DNA from: Pantoea sp. IMH
GTDB taxonomy: Bacteria > Pseudomonadota > Gammaproteobacteria > Enterobacterales > Enterobacteriaceae
Direction: 5' to 3'
NCBI RefSeq assembly: GCF_000599885.1
Contig: NZ_JFGT01000004.1
Coordinates: forward strand, 1-64,000
DNA length: 64,000 nucleotides
The notes under the pieces are model-generated. The model did not search any database. It saw only the letters and a list, made by a program, of their open reading frames with translations, and was not told where the DNA came from. A program made the translations under genes and the position numbers. Positions 33,415 through 43,624 of the stretch are shown here, piece after piece; the first letter of the stretch is position 1, and every line of letters begins with the position of its first letter.

Positions 33415-34152
33415 TTATCGTTCATCGCTCGGTTGGGTGGTGGAAGCTGGCGCACGGCTTGACAGCACAGGCGCATCGCTGTTTGCGGTTGCTGAAGGCG
33501 TGGCTGCGGTATGGGCCGGGCTTGCAGGCGGCACGCTGACAGCCGGTTTTGCCGTTGCCGGTTGCCCCTCTGACTGCTGGGGTAAATCAGCCGATTCAGC
33601 GCTCGCGGGTGATGACGCAGCATTGGTTATTTCAGATGCATTGACCGTGGCTACTGAGGCCTTTGCTGGCATCTGCGGTTCGGGAGGAACGGAGGAGGTC
33701 GCCCTGGCCTGCCCTTTATCCGGGATCGCCGGGGAGTGCGCCGCCGCGCTGGCCTGATGATCCGCTTCGGCAGGCGTGACGCCCTCATGAGAATCCTCCG
33801 GGTTTTTCACCAGCGGATTATGGATCGTCCAGGCCTCGTCATCGGCTTTTTCATTGTCGCCCAGATAAGAGCGCTTCATCGCCTGTGCCGACTCCTTCAG
33901 CTCCTCCATGGAGGCCTGAAGTTCGGGAGAAAGGCTATTCTTGCTGGCCTCCTCCACTTTTTTCAGGCTATCCTGGAGTTCCTGAAGCTTCAGCTCCTGA
34001 GCCAGCTCGTTCTGCACGCTGGATGCCAGCGAACGCATGGCGCGGATCCAGCCGACAACAGTTCTTACCGCCACCGGCAACCGCTGAGGGCCAAGCACAA
34101 CCAGCCCGATCACGAACACCAATATCAGTTCACTAAAACCAATGTCGAACAC
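33415..34152 (-). CDS. tatB: Sec-independent protein translocase TatB (long tail)
   Basis: TatB binds Tat precursors with TatC. The N-terminus ([21 protein letters not shown]) has the single membrane helix with the conserved glutamate E8, followed by the amphipathic [19 protein letters not shown] helix and an acidic helix to about residue 110. The protein has 245 residues against 171 in E. coli. The extra length is a low-complexity tail rich in Ala, Pro and Ser, not required for Tat function in known cases. It lies between tatA and tatC in the operon. Confidence 0.95.
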   Translation of the reverse strand: MFDIGFSELILVFVIGLVVLGPQRLPVAVRTVVGWIRAMRSLASSVQNELAQELKLQELQDSLKKVEEASKNSLSPELQASMEELKESAQAMKRSYLGDNEKADDEAWTIHNPLVKNPEDSHEGVTPAEADHQASAAAHSPAIPDKGQARATSSVPPEPQMPAKASVATVNASEITNAASSPASAESADLPQQSEGQPATAKPAVSVPPASPAHTAATPSATANSDAPVLSSRAPASTTQPSDER

Positions 34153-34155
34153 GGT

Positions 34156-34401
34156 TTACACCTTGTCTTTTTTAACGTCTTCTTTCTTTGCCTGCGCCTG
34201 CTGTTCGTCAGTCAGACTTGCACTGAAATCCGCATCTTTCGCGTGATCTTTCTCTTTTTCGTTCTCATCGCCCATGGCTTTTTTGAAGCCTTTGATCGAC
34301 GACCCTAAATCAGAACCCAACGTACGTAACTTGTTGGTACCGAACAGAAGAACAACGATTACGGCAATGATTAATAATTGCCAGATACTGATGCCGCCCA
34401 T
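34156..34401 (-). CDS. tatA: Sec-independent protein translocase TatA
   Basis: TatA assembles into the protein-conducting part of the twin-arginine translocase. The 81-residue protein (E. coli 89) has the standard layout: [21 protein letters not shown] membrane helix, the [14 protein letters not shown] hinge, an amphipathic helix with KGFKKAM, and a charged, poorly ordered tail. It is first in tatABC(D). A perfect TATAAT at 34441-34436 on the reverse strand is a probable -10 box for the operon. Confidence 0.96.
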   Translation of the reverse strand: MGGISIWQLLIIAVIVVLLFGTNKLRTLGSDLGSSIKGFKKAMGDENEKEKDHAKDADFSASLTDEQQAQAKKEDVKKDKV

Positions 34402-34507
34402 TTTATGCCTCTAAAAAGTTGAAAAACCAGTTTGTATTATATAACAGCCCGGGGTGCGCTACGATGAACAAAAGCTAACCAGACGGGCCTTTTACGCTTG
34501 ATGACAT

Positions 34508-36145
34508 TCAGTCCGTTTTGCGCCAGCCAATCAGCCAGGTCACCACCCCACCGGCAATCATCACGGCTGAAAAGAGGTCCCATTCCGGGCGGGTTAGCAG
34601 AACCGCTGTCCCTGCCAGCATCAAGGTGGCCCCAACGCCAAACAGATAGCGGGACTGATGATGGCGAACGCGCTCATTTTTCAGGTCCGTGGTTAGCTTA
34701 TCTACGCTATGTTGCAAATGCTTGTGCTGACGCAGGCTGTCGTAAAAAAGTTCCGGCAGTTCCGGCAGCTTTTCGGCCCAGAACGGCGCTTTCTCTTTCA
34801 GCGCCCGGACAATCGCCGGGATACCAATCTGATCTTTGATCCACTCTTCTAAAAACGGCTTGGCCGTTTTCCAGAGATCCAGCTGCGGATAAAGCTGACG
34901 CCCCACGCCTTCCACATACAGCAGCGTTTTTTGCAGAAGAACCAGCTGCGGCTGCACTTCCATATTAAAGCGGCGCGCCGTGTTGAACAGGTTGAGCAGC
35001 ACATGCCCGAACGAGATCTCCGCCAGCGGTTTTTCAAAGATAGGCTCACATACGGTGCGGATAGCAAACTCGAAATCTTCTACGTTAGTGTCCGGCGGAA
35101 CCCAACCGGAATCGACATGCAGCTCGGCGACCTTACGGTAGTCACGGTTGAAAAAGGCGATAAAGTTTTCCGCCAGATAGCGCTTATCTTCTTTGTTAAG
35201 CGAGCCGACGATACCGCAGTCAATGCCAATATACTGAGGATCTTCCGGATGCTCGTAGCTGACAAAGATATTGCCCGGATGCATATCCGCATGGAAGAAA
35301 CTGTCGCGGAAAACCTGAGTGAAAAAGACCTGCACGCCGCGTTCGGCAAGCAGTTTCATGTTCACACCATGCTGCTCAAGCGCCACCACATCGGAGATAG
35401 GAATGCCGTAGATCCGCTCCATCACCAGCATCGTCTCGCTACAGTAATCGGAGAAAATTTCCGGTACGTAGAGCATCTTGCTGTTATCAAAATTGCGGCG
35501 CAGCTGAATAGCATTGGCGGCTTCACGCAGCAGATTCAGCTCATCTATCAGCGTCTTTTCGTAGTCCGCAACCACTTCCTGCGGCCGCAGCCGTCGCCCG
35601 TCTGGCAGCAGGCGTGGCACCCAGCGCGCCATACGGTTAATCAGCATCATGTCCGCTTTGATCACCGGCAAAATATCAGGGCGGATCACTTTGATCACGA
35701 CTTCCCGGCCATTCTCCTTCAGCGTGGCGGTATGCACCTGAGCGATGGAAGCGGAGGCCAGCGGCTTGATATCAAAGTGATCAAACAGCGTCTCCACCGG
35801 GCAGCCAAGCGACAACTCAATCTGCTGCTTCGCCAGAACGCCATCAAATGGCGGTACGCGATCCTGAAGCATCGCCAGCTGATCGGCAATCTGCGGCGGG
35901 AACAGATCGCGCCGCGTTGACATCATCTGCCCGAACTTAATCCAGACCGGTCCAAGCTGTTCTAACGCCAGACGCAGCCGCTCGCCAAAAGGCAGATTCT
36001 TATGGCGGTTCGGCATCCAGAACAGGCACTTCCGCCACAGACGCGGCAGCAGGGTGAGTCGCGTTTTGGGAATGAGTTCATCAAGACCGTAACTCAGGAA
36101 TACGCGGATGATAAAATAGAGGCGGCGTAGCTCTCCAGGGCTCAT
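34508..36145 (-). CDS. ubiB: Ubiquinone biosynthesis accessory kinase-like protein UbiB
   Basis: UbiB is an ADCK/COQ8-type atypical kinase-like ATPase needed for ubiquinone synthesis. The 545-residue protein (E. coli 546) shows the family-specific KxGQ motif ([16 protein letters not shown]), the Ala-rich nucleotide loop ([10 protein letters not shown]), [11 protein letters not shown] as catalytic loop and GIDCGIVG in the DFG position. Two hydrophobic helices at the C-terminus anchor it in the inner membrane. Its start overlaps the ubiJ stop by 4 bp. Confidence 0.97.
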   Translation of the reverse strand: MSPGELRRLYFIIRVFLSYGLDELIPKTRLTLLPRLWRKCLFWMPNRHKNLPFGERLRLALEQLGPVWIKFGQMMSTRRDLFPPQIADQLAMLQDRVPPFDGVLAKQQIELSLGCPVETLFDHFDIKPLASASIAQVHTATLKENGREVVIKVIRPDILPVIKADMMLINRMARWVPRLLPDGRRLRPQEVVADYEKTLIDELNLLREAANAIQLRRNFDNSKMLYVPEIFSDYCSETMLVMERIYGIPISDVVALEQHGVNMKLLAERGVQVFFTQVFRDSFFHADMHPGNIFVSYEHPEDPQYIGIDCGIVGSLNKEDKRYLAENFIAFFNRDYRKVAELHVDSGWVPPDTNVEDFEFAIRTVCEPIFEKPLAEISFGHVLLNLFNTARRFNMEVQPQLVLLQKTLLYVEGVGRQLYPQLDLWKTAKPFLEEWIKDQIGIPAIVRALKEKAPFWAEKLPELPELFYDSLRQHKHLQHSVDKLTTDLKNERVRHHQSRYLFGVGATLMLAGTAVLLTRPEWDLFSAVMIAGGVVTWLIGWRKTD

Positions 36146-36747
36146 TTGGCCTCCAGCTTATTCAGGCGGGCTTCAAGTGCAGCAACATCTCGCTCCGTGG
36201 CATCCACTTCTTCAGCAAACCAGGCAAGCTCAAGCGCACCCGGTGCTACACGCCACTCTTCGGTCAGTACCTGACCGAGATACTGCTGTTTGCGTTCAAG
36301 GTCACCTTGAAGGAAGCTGAAACCACGCCGGGCAAACTGGCTGACCCCATGCGCGATAATATCTCCCGTCCAGGGCGCCAGATACTCGGCCGGATCCAGC
36401 TCGGCAAGGTCGATCAACGCCGAAAACTGCGTTACAACCTGCAGGTTGCCGTCCACCTCCAGCTCTCCGCTGCGGATCAGACCGGTCAGCCGCTGACGAT
36501 CGCGTAACGCCGGCAGCGTTGCCAGACGGGTTTTCACCGTACAGTCCGGCACGTCGCTCCACTCCGCGAGCACGTCCACCTGCCTGTCGCTAAATATCAG
36601 GGTGAGCGGCTGTTTCAGCTCCGACAGCACGATCGACAGGCTTTTTCCATTCAGGCGCTGGCGCGCGGCCTTCAGGCTGCGATCGCGATAAAGAATCTGA
36701 TTCAGCGCCGTTTCCAGCCCCGCAGTTAACAGCGGCGTAATGGTCAT
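36142..36747 (-). CDS. ubiJ: Ubiquinone biosynthesis accessory factor UbiJ
   Basis: UbiJ is a lipid-binding SCP2-domain protein that helps organise the soluble Ubi complex with UbiK. It has 201 residues, as in E. coli. The SCP2 domain spans about residues 15-115. A predicted coiled-coil region at the C-terminus ends [21 protein letters not shown] and serves contact with UbiK in known relatives. It lies 12 bp after ubiE and overlaps ubiB. Confidence 0.95.
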   Translation of the reverse strand: MTITPLLTAGLETALNQILYRDRSLKAARQRLNGKSLSIVLSELKQPLTLIFSDRQVDVLAEWSDVPDCTVKTRLATLPALRDRQRLTGLIRSGELEVDGNLQVVTQFSALIDLAELDPAEYLAPWTGDIIAHGVSQFARRGFSFLQGDLERKQQYLGQVLTEEWRVAPGALELAWFAEEVDATERDVAALEARLNKLEAK

Positions 36748-36759
36748 TCGCTTTCCTGT

Positions 36760-37515
36760 TTAAAACTTGAACCCACGGTGTAGCGCAACAATGCCACCGG
36801 TAAGATTGTAGTAAGTGGTATTTTCAAAACCGACATCCACCATCATCTGCTTAAGCGTTTCCTGATCCGGATGCATGCGGATCGATTCAGCCAGGTAACG
36901 ATAGCTTTCAGAATCTTTAGCTACCAGTTCACCAATGCGCGGCAGGATATGGAAAGAGTAAGCATCATAGGCTTTATTGAGCGGCTCGAGCAGCGGTTTG
37001 GAGAACTCCAGCACCAGCAGGCGGCCGCCCGGCTTCAGCACGCGAAACATCGAGGCGATCGCCTTGTCCTTGTCAGTGACGTTGCGCAGACCAAAAGCGA
37101 TGGTGATGCAGTCAAAATGGTTATCGGGAAAAGGCAGCGCTTCGGCATTCGCCTGCACATAGCTAACGTTACCGATGATGCCTGTGTTCCGCAGTTTCTC
37201 ACGGCCAACCTTCAGCATAGAACTGTTGATATCGGCCAGCACCACTTCACCCGTCTCGCCAACCAGCCGGGAAAACTTCGCGGTGAGATCACCCGTTCCC
37301 CCCGCCAGATCCAGCACGCGCTGTCCACGGCGCACGCCGCTACAGTCGATGGTGAAACGCTTCCAGATGCGGTGTATACCAAATGACATCAGATCGTTCA
37401 TCAGATCATATTTGGCCGCCACGGAGTGGAAAACATCAGCAACCATATCGGCCTTGTCGCTCTTCGCTACGGTGCGAAAGCCAAAATGGGTGGTGTCCTT
37501 TGATTCATCTGCCAT
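36760..37515 (-). CDS. ubiE: Ubiquinone/menaquinone C-methyltransferase UbiE
   Basis: UbiE is the SAM-dependent C-methyltransferase that acts in both ubiquinone and menaquinone synthesis. It has 251 residues, equal to E. coli. SAM-binding motif I is [15 protein letters not shown], and the UbiE signatures are [17 protein letters not shown] and [17 protein letters not shown]. It heads the ubiEJB gene group, 74 bp downstream of rmuC. Confidence 0.98.
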   Translation of the reverse strand: MADESKDTTHFGFRTVAKSDKADMVADVFHSVAAKYDLMNDLMSFGIHRIWKRFTIDCSGVRRGQRVLDLAGGTGDLTAKFSRLVGETGEVVLADINSSMLKVGREKLRNTGIIGNVSYVQANAEALPFPDNHFDCITIAFGLRNVTDKDKAIASMFRVLKPGGRLLVLEFSKPLLEPLNKAYDAYSFHILPRIGELVAKDSESYRYLAESIRMHPDQETLKQMMVDVGFENTTYYNLTGGIVALHRGFKF

Positions 37516-37589
37516 TTATTTTGCCTGCTCTACAATCAATAATGCGTCAAGTGTATCAGAGTCCCGGACAGCAGGCACTGCCTGGCGTT

Positions 37590-39122
37590 TTATTCACTCA
37601 CGCGTGCCGGGGGGAACGCCTCTTCAGGGCTGAACGCGCTGTACTCACTCTCTTCTGGCTCGCCTGAAGCATCGGAAAAGTCGGGCATCGCCTGTTCTGC
37701 CAGCCGCGGATTGATGGGCCGTTTCACCTCAACGCCCATATGCCGGAAACTTTCCGCCTGAGCGATCAGGTTACCCCGCCCTTCGGACAGCTTTTTCATC
37801 GCCTGCCGATAGCTCTCCTGCGCCTTATCCAGACTCTGTCCCATCGCGGACATGTCATCCACGAACAGGCGCATCTTGTCATACAACCGGCCTGCGCGGT
37901 CAGCAATGCGCTGCGCGTGGCGGCTCTGATGTTCATAGCGCCAGAGATTGCTGATCGTCCGCAGTGCAACCAGCAGCGTGGTCGGGCTGACCAGCATGAT
38001 GTTCTGATTGAGCGCTTCGTTGATCAGCTCCGGCTGACGATCGATCGCCAGCAGAAAGGCTGGTTCAACCGGGATAAACATCAACACATAATCCAGCGAG
38101 CGTAAACCGGGCAATTGTTGATAATCTTTTCTGCTGAGCTGCCGCAGGTGCCCGCGGATCGCAGCAATATGTTCACTGATGGCCAGCTCACGCGCCGCGT
38201 CATCTTCACTGTTAAAGTAGCGCTCATAGGCGACAAGCGTCATTTTTGCGTCAACCACGACATCCTTGCCCTGCGGCAAACGGACAATCACGTCCGGCTG
38301 CATCCGCGCATTTTGCTCCAGCTGAATATTGACCTGGGTTTCGTACTCATGGCCCTCACGCAGCCCGGAGGCCTCCAGCACCCGGCTGAGCACCACTTCG
38401 CCCCAGTTGCCCTGCGTTTTATTATCGCCCTTCAGGGCTTTGGTCAGGTTAATCGCCTCCTGAGCCATTTGTGCATTCAACTGCTGAAGATTGCGGATTT
38501 CATGCGACAGCGTGTGCCGCTCGCGGGCCTCCTGGCCGAAGCTCTCCTGAACCTGGCGGCGGAAGCCCTCCAGCTGTTCACGCAACGGAGAGATGAGGCC
38601 GTTGAGGCTCTGACGGTTCTGTTCGTCAACGCGGCGACCGCTATTTTCGAATATGCGGTTCGCCAGGTTTTCGAACTGGGCGTTGAGGCGCTGTTCGCTG
38701 TTAACCAGCAGTCGCTGCTTCTCATCCGCCGCCATCTTCGTCTCTTCAAGGCGGATCGACACCTCACGCAGTTCAGCTTCCTGAGCGCTGTTAATCTCCA
38801 GCTGATTACGCAACTCCCGGTTAAGCTGTTCGCTCTCATTACGCCAGTGATCGAGGTGATGCAGCTTTTCCTGCGCAGCCGAAAGCGCGCCGTGCAGCTG
38901 GCGTAGCTCCGCTTCATTCTGTTTCTGTTGCTGTTGAGAGGTGTCGAGCTGCTGCTGGAGTCGTTCGCGTTCCTGACGCAGCTGATCGGCACTCTGCATC
39001 AGCAGCTGCCGTTCTGTCTCCTGTCTGGCCGCGTTCTGCTGGCCGAAAAACCAGGCGACAAGCCAGCCTGCCAGTAAACCTGCCAGGCCAAAACAGATCC
39101 CATATCCGATAGTCACATCCAC
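37590..39122 (-). CDS. rmuC: DNA recombination protein RmuC
   Basis: RmuC limits inversion-type rearrangements at short inverted repeats; its biochemistry is not well known. The 510-residue protein has one N-terminal membrane helix (GICFGLAGLLAGWLVAWFFG). A long coiled coil follows (about 28-210), then the RmuC nuclease-like domain (GNWGEVVLSRVLEASGL, VVVDAKMTLVAYERY). It is close to the E. coli length (475) with a longer C-terminus. Confidence 0.95.
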   Translation of the reverse strand: MDVTIGYGICFGLAGLLAGWLVAWFFGQQNAARQETERQLLMQSADQLRQERERLQQQLDTSQQQQKQNEAELRQLHGALSAAQEKLHHLDHWRNESEQLNRELRNQLEINSAQEAELREVSIRLEETKMAADEKQRLLVNSEQRLNAQFENLANRIFENSGRRVDEQNRQSLNGLISPLREQLEGFRRQVQESFGQEARERHTLSHEIRNLQQLNAQMAQEAINLTKALKGDNKTQGNWGEVVLSRVLEASGLREGHEYETQVNIQLEQNARMQPDVIVRLPQGKDVVVDAKMTLVAYERYFNSEDDAARELAISEHIAAIRGHLRQLSRKDYQQLPGLRSLDYVLMFIPVEPAFLLAIDRQPELINEALNQNIMLVSPTTLLVALRTISNLWRYEHQSRHAQRIADRAGRLYDKMRLFVDDMSAMGQSLDKAQESYRQAMKKLSEGRGNLIAQAESFRHMGVEVKRPINPRLAEQAMPDFSDASGEPEESEYSAFSPEEAFPPARVSE

Positions 39123-39290
39123 ACGCGCTCTCCTGCCCGATCTTAACTACGGAAAAGGTAGAGGCGCACTGTATGAATGTCCAGATAAAACAGGCGGTGT
39201 CACGCCGCCAGGCTGAATTTCATTCAGATTCTGGAGCGCCTCCGCAAAAGGAAGCAGGCAGGCCGGGAAAGAGGTTCCCAGCCAGGAAGA

Positions 39291-40052
39291 TCACATCAGG
39301 CGACGCGCCGCGTCCACCACAATGCGGACAGCATCGCTTTCGGTTCTTTTCATCGTTTCTGCATCAGGAATTTCCTGCTGCGTACGGTTAACGATGACGC
39401 CCGCCACCATACCGGCGCGCAGTCCCTGACTGGCGCACATGGTTAACAGCGTGGCGGATTCCATTTCGTAGTTCAGCACGCCCATCTGCTGCCACTCTTT
39501 CATGGAGTCCTGGAAACGGCTGACCACGCGTCCGGAGTAGGTGTCATAACGCTCCTGGCCCGGATAAAAGGTATCAGACGACGCGGTGACGCCGATATGA
39601 GTCGTCGCGCCAGCGGCTTTTGCGGCTTCCACCAGCGCCGTAGTACAGGTGAAATCAGCTACGGCCGGGAATTCCAGCGGAGCAAAGTGCAGGCTGGCGC
39701 CGTCCAGGCGTACTGAGCCGGTGGTGACCAGCACGTCTCCGACGTTGATATTGGGCTGGATCGCGCCGGTAGTACCGACACGCAGGAAAGTCCGTACGCC
39801 CAGCTGCGCCAGCTCTTCCACCGCAATGGAGGTTGAAGGGCCGCCAATGCCGGTAGAACAGACGATAACCGCTTTCCCTTCCAGTTCCGCGCGCCAGGTG
39901 GTGAATTCACGGTGTGAAGCCAGGTGAACGGGGTTATCCATTAGCGCGGCGATTTTCTTCACGCGCTCAGGGTCGCCAGGCACGATGGCAAGCGTTGCGC
40001 CCTGAAGGTCTTCCTTAGTTAAACCAAGGTGGAAAACATCTGACTTAGCCAT
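39291..40052 (-). CDS. udp: Uridine phosphorylase
   Basis: Udp reversibly splits uridine to uracil and ribose-1-phosphate in pyrimidine salvage. The 253-residue protein equals E. coli in length. The nucleoside-phosphorylase motif [20 protein letters not shown] and the phosphate-binding RVGTTGAIQ are present. The start has a good AGGAG site. Its upstream region holds paired CRP sites with a CytR-like operator, as expected for a nucleoside catabolic gene. Confidence 0.98.
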   Translation of the reverse strand: MAKSDVFHLGLTKEDLQGATLAIVPGDPERVKKIAALMDNPVHLASHREFTTWRAELEGKAVIVCSTGIGGPSTSIAVEELAQLGVRTFLRVGTTGAIQPNINVGDVLVTTGSVRLDGASLHFAPLEFPAVADFTCTTALVEAAKAAGATTHIGVTASSDTFYPGQERYDTYSGRVVSRFQDSMKEWQQMGVLNYEMESATLLTMCASQGLRAGMVAGVIVNRTQQEIPDAETMKRTESDAVRIVVDAARRLM

Positions 40053-40123
40053 TTCAAACTCCTGTAACGGGAAGGTGGCATAGAGGATAGGCCTCCAGAG
40101 TAAGGGAAAGCCGCCTGAATTTG

Positions 40124-40139
40124 TGTGAGCAATCTCACT
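40124..40139 (-). promoter_or_regulatory. Promoter-proximal CRP site of udp
   Basis: TGTGA-GCAATC-TCACT matches the CRP consensus in nine of ten core bases. Its centre (40131.5) is about 41.5 bp from the inferred udp start, the class II activator position. Confidence 0.82.
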
Positions 40140-40152
40140 TTGATTACTGAAG

Positions 40153-40168
40153 GTTACATTAACTCAAC
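40153..40168 (-). promoter_or_regulatory. CytR-like operator of udp
   Basis: GTTACATT (40153-40160) is followed directly by AACTCAAC, the complement of GTTGAGTT. Both resemble the CytR octamer GTTGCATT, in inverted orientation. The pair lies between two CRP sites, the place where CytR binds cooperatively with CRP in E. coli nucleoside promoters. Confidence 0.65.
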
Positions 40169-40175
40169 AATAAAT

Positions 40176-40191
40176 TGTGATACAAATCACG
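40176..40191 (-). promoter_or_regulatory. Promoter-distal CRP site of udp
   Basis: TGTGA-TACAAA-TCACG is a strong CRP site. Its centre is 52 bp from the proximal site, matching the tandem CRP spacing of CytR-regulated promoters such as deoP2. Confidence 0.82.
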
Positions 40192-40340
40192 ATTGAGCAT
40201 TCCTGTGATGGTCGTTCCCACAACATGTTCTGTAGCCCTGCTGGCAACAATGTTAATGATAGGAAAAAGGTAAGCCCCCGGCCCCCACGTAATCCTGGCT
40301 ATAGTTAGCGGATTGCGCTAATGCATGCATGGAGAGGACA

Positions 40341-41168
40341 ATGAAAACCGAAGATAATCTGTCGCACAAAATCAGCAACAATGGGTTCGCTCCTGCGGTA
40401 TCGCCTGCCGCAACCACCGCTATTACCACCCACAGCGAAGCGATTGTGTCGGGCGAAACGTCCATTCCGACCCAGGGCGAGAATATGCCCGCGTTTCAGG
40501 CCAAACCGCGAGATGCCAGCGGTTCACTGCCCGTCGTGCTGGTGATTCAGGAAATTTTCGGCGTCCATGAGCATATTCGTGATATTTGCCGCCGTCTCGC
40601 CATGGAAGGCTATCTCGCCGTGGCACCGGAACTCTATTTCCGCCAGGGCGACCCCTCTGAATATGGTGATATCCCCACCCTGTTCAACGAGCTGGTCAGC
40701 AAGGTGCCGGATACCCAGGTGCTGGCCGATCTGGACCATGTCGCCAACTGGGCCTCACGCAACGGCGGCGATATGCGCAATATGGCGATCACCGGGTTCT
40801 GCTGGGGGGGTCGCATTACCTGGCTTTATGCCGCACATAATCCTCAGCTCAAAGCAGGTGTTGCCTGGTATGGCAAACTGGTTGGGGAAAAAACGATGAA
40901 GCAGCAAAAACAGCCTGTCGATGTGGCTGTCGATCTCACCGCACCAGTGCTGGGATTATATGGCGCGCTGGACGAGAGTATTCCTCAGGAGAGCGTGGAA
41001 ACCATGCGTCAGGCTCTGCGTGCGGCTAACGCTAAGTCGGAAATTGTGGTGTATCCCGACGCGGGTCATGCTTTTAACGCCGATTATCGCCCGAGCTACC
41101 ATGAAGCTTCGGCGAAAGATGGCTGGCAGAGGATGTTGACGTGGTTCCGGGAAAATGGCGTGAAATAG
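40341..41168 (+). CDS. dlhH: Dienelactone hydrolase-family protein
   Basis: A 275-residue alpha/beta hydrolase of the dienelactone hydrolase family, the counterpart of E. coli DlhH (YsgA, 271 residues). The catalytic triad is C154 (GFCWGGRI), D211 and H243 (PDAGHAFNADYRP). The physiological substrate is not known. The ATG at 40341 is chosen because it has GAGAGG at the right distance; an in-frame ATG four codons upstream overlaps that site. It is divergent from udp and convergent with metE, as in E. coli. Confidence 0.94.
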   Translation: MKTEDNLSHKISNNGFAPAVSPAATTAITTHSEAIVSGETSIPTQGENMPAFQAKPRDASGSLPVVLVIQEIFGVHEHIRDICRRLAMEGYLAVAPELYFRQGDPSEYGDIPTLFNELVSKVPDTQVLADLDHVANWASRNGGDMRNMAITGFCWGGRITWLYAAHNPQLKAGVAWYGKLVGEKTMKQQKQPVDVAVDLTAPVLGLYGALDESIPQESVETMRQALRAANAKSEIVVYPDAGHAFNADYRPSYHEASAKDGWQRMLTWFRENGVK

Positions 41169-41171
41169 CTT

Positions 41172-41194
41172 AAAAAAGGGGCGCGATGCGCCCC
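41172..41194 (-). terminator. Terminator after metE
   Basis: On the reverse strand GGGGCGC-ATC-GCGCCCC is a perfect 7-bp stem followed by TTTTTT. It is a strong intrinsic terminator for the left-going metE transcript. It lies only a few bases past the dlhH stop. Confidence 0.92.
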
Positions 41195-41219
41195 AAAGTC
41201 ATACAACACAACACAGATA

Positions 41220-43490
41220 TCAGGCTCCGGCTTTACGCAGGTTTTGCGCCGCTTTCACCATATTCGTCAGCGCTTCCCGCGTTTCCGTCCAGCCGCGCGT
41301 TTTCAGTCCACAATCCGGATTGACCCACAGGCGTTCAGTCGGGATACGTTTTGCGGCTTTGCGCAGCAGCGCTTCCATCCATTCCACGCTGGGCACGTTC
41401 GGCGAGTGAATATCGTAAACGCCCGGACCAATCTCATTTGGATAGTCAAATTCTTCAAACGACTCCAGCAGTTCCATATCAGAGCGTGACGTTTCGATGG
41501 TGATCACATCCGCATCCAGCGCAGCGATAGCATCCATAATGTCGTTAAATTCGCAGTAGCACATGTGGGTATGGATTTGGGTATCGTCCTTCGCCACGGC
41601 GGCATTCAGACGGAAGGCATCCACGGCCCATTCCAGATAGGCAGCCCAGTCAGACTGACGCAGCGGCAACCCTTCGCGCAGCGCGGGCTCATCAATCTGA
41701 ATGATGCCAATGCCCGCTTTCTCCAGATCCTCCACCTCGTCACGCAGCGCCAGGGCGATTTGTCTGGCGATGGTTTCCCGCGAAACATCTTCACGTGGGA
41801 ACGACCAGCATAAAATTGTGACCGGCCCGGTCAGCATGCCTTTTACCGGCTTGTTGGTCAGCGACTGCGCATATTTCGCCCATTCGACGGTGATCGGTTC
41901 CGGACGGCTGATATCACCAATTATCACCGGCGGCTTCACGCAGCGCGATCCATAGCTCTGTACCCAGCCGTTCTGCGTAAAGGCGAAACCATCCAGGTTT
42001 TCACCAAAATATTCCACCATGTCATTACGCTCGGCTTCGCCGTGTACCAGAACGTCGAGGCCCAGACGTTCCTGCTCCACAATCGCCTGCCTGATATGTT
42101 CCGCGATGCCGGTACGGTAATGGTTGCGGTCCAGGCGGCCCTGTTTGAAATCCAGACGCAGGCCGCGAATTTCCGTCGTTTGTGGGAAAGAGCCAATAGT
42201 GGTCGTTGGCCAGGCGGGAAGCTGGAAGCGTTTACGCTGGGCTTCTGCCCGACTTTGGTAGCTGCTGGCGCGCTGGCTCTCCCGGGCGGTAATGCCCGCG
42301 AGACGTTTGCCAACCGCAGGATTATGGACACGCGCGGACTGACGGCGGGCACGGATTGGCGCGCTCCAGGCTTCGAGCGACTGCGGATCGTTATGATTCA
42401 GCGCACGGCTCAGCAGCGCCAGTTCTTCACATTTTTGCAGCGCGAAGGCGAACCAGCTTTTCACTTCCTCATCCAGACGCGTTTCGGTACTCAGATCGAT
42501 CGGGCTGTGCAGCAGCGAACATGACGTCCCAATCCACAGCTGCTGGCGTTTACCGGCTAATGGCTGCAGACGCTCAAACCAGCTGCTGAGATCGGCCCGC
42601 CAGACGTTACGGCCATTAATCACGCCGACAGAGAGCAGCCAGTCAGCAGGTATTTTCTCATTCAGTTCGGCAATATCATCCTTACCGTGTACCAGATCGA
42701 CATGCAAACCCTGCACAGGAAGGGTACGGATGGTTTCCAGATTGGTGCTGACGCGTTCAAAATAGGTCGTCAGCAGCAACTTAGTTGATCCCTGCAGCGC
42801 GTCATAAGCGGGTTTGAACGCATTCAGCCACGCTTGGGGCAGCTCCAGCACCAGCGCCGGCTCGTCAATCTGTACCCATTCGATGCCGCGCTTCGCCAGT
42901 TCGGCCAGCACCTGCTGATAAACCGGCAGAATGTCATTTAACAGGCTCAGGCGGTCGAACTGCTCGCCTTTTACTTTGCCCAGCCAGAGATAAGTTACCG
43001 GGCCGAGCAACACCGGCTTCACTTTATGACCAAGCGCCAGCGCTTCGTCCACCTCATCCAGGATCTGTGTCCAGCTCAGCGTAAACTGCTGGCCCTGGGT
43101 AAACTCCGGCACCATGTAGTGATAGTTGGTATTGAACCATTTGGTCATCTCGGCCGCTGCTGCAGGCTCGCCGGTCGGCGCACGGCCACGACCCAGACGG
43201 AATAACGTATCCAGATCGACAGAGCCATCTTTGTTTTGATGGCGGGCAGGTACGTTGCCCAGCAGCAGGCTGGTGGTCAGTACGTGATCGTACCAGGCAA
43301 AGTCGCCTACGGGCAGCAGATCCACGCCAGCCTGCTTTTGCTGCTGCCAGTGGCGGGCACGCAGCTCACGTCCGACTGCCAGCAATTCTTCCTGAGTGCT
43401 GTTACCCGCCCAGTAGCTCTCCTGCGCTTTTTTCAGTTCGCGGCGCAGGCCAACGCGGGGAAATCCGAGTGTATGGTTCAAAATGGTCAT
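41220..43490 (-). CDS. metE: Cobalamin-independent methionine synthase
   Basis: MetE makes the last step of methionine synthesis, moving a methyl group from 5-methyltetrahydropteroyl-triglutamate to homocysteine. The 756-residue protein (E. coli 753) is highly similar throughout. The zinc ligands are visible in [11 protein letters not shown] and in [12 protein letters not shown]. The start at 43490 matches E. coli ([14 protein letters not shown]) and has GAGGAA upstream; an in-frame start 5 codons earlier was rejected. It diverges from metR across a region with met boxes. Confidence 0.98.
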   Translation of the reverse strand: MTILNHTLGFPRVGLRRELKKAQESYWAGNSTQEELLAVGRELRARHWQQQKQAGVDLLPVGDFAWYDHVLTTSLLLGNVPARHQNKDGSVDLDTLFRLGRGRAPTGEPAAAAEMTKWFNTNYHYMVPEFTQGQQFTLSWTQILDEVDEALALGHKVKPVLLGPVTYLWLGKVKGEQFDRLSLLNDILPVYQQVLAELAKRGIEWVQIDEPALVLELPQAWLNAFKPAYDALQGSTKLLLTTYFERVSTNLETIRTLPVQGLHVDLVHGKDDIAELNEKIPADWLLSVGVINGRNVWRADLSSWFERLQPLAGKRQQLWIGTSCSLLHSPIDLSTETRLDEEVKSWFAFALQKCEELALLSRALNHNDPQSLEAWSAPIRARRQSARVHNPAVGKRLAGITARESQRASSYQSRAEAQRKRFQLPAWPTTTIGSFPQTTEIRGLRLDFKQGRLDRNHYRTGIAEHIRQAIVEQERLGLDVLVHGEAERNDMVEYFGENLDGFAFTQNGWVQSYGSRCVKPPVIIGDISRPEPITVEWAKYAQSLTNKPVKGMLTGPVTILCWSFPREDVSRETIARQIALALRDEVEDLEKAGIGIIQIDEPALREGLPLRQSDWAAYLEWAVDAFRLNAAVAKDDTQIHTHMCYCEFNDIMDAIAALDADVITIETSRSDMELLESFEEFDYPNEIGPGVYDIHSPNVPSVEWMEALLRKAAKRIPTERLWVNPDCGLKTRGWTETREALTNMVKAAQNLRKAGA

Positions 43491-43624
43491 CAGTACTTTC
43501 CTCAAGTGATGCCCGCTCTCGCTGCTTCGGGCTTTTAGACGTCCAGATGTTTACACATCTATAATCAGCAGGTACTGTAGACATCACAAGCGCAAATTGT
43601 TCATTGTCGATGTGAAGGACTCTC
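43491..43624. promoter_or_regulatory. metE-metR divergent control region with met boxes
   Basis: Three adjacent 8-bp units at 43537-43560 (AGACGTCC, AGATGTTT, ACACATCT) resemble the MetJ consensus AGACGTCT, the tandem arrangement needed for MetJ-SAM repression. A further AGACATCA lies at 43579-43586. TATAAT at 43560-43565 is a likely -10 box for metR and overlaps the array. No exact MetR TGAA-N5-TTCA site was seen. Confidence 0.75.

Larger units (their letters stand above)
40053..40340. promoter_or_regulatory. udp-dlhH divergent control region
   Basis: This 288-bp gap separates udp (left) and dlhH (right). The left half carries the udp control sites listed separately. A reverse-strand TACTCT (40102-40097) is a plausible udp -10 box, placing transcription near 40090. 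The right half holds the dlhH leader; TATAGT near 40301 is a possible -10. Confidence 0.65.

Noticed and set aside
34931-35920. A 329-codon open frame antisense to ubiB
   Set aside because: UbiB is fully conserved on the other strand; the frame has shadow-type composition.
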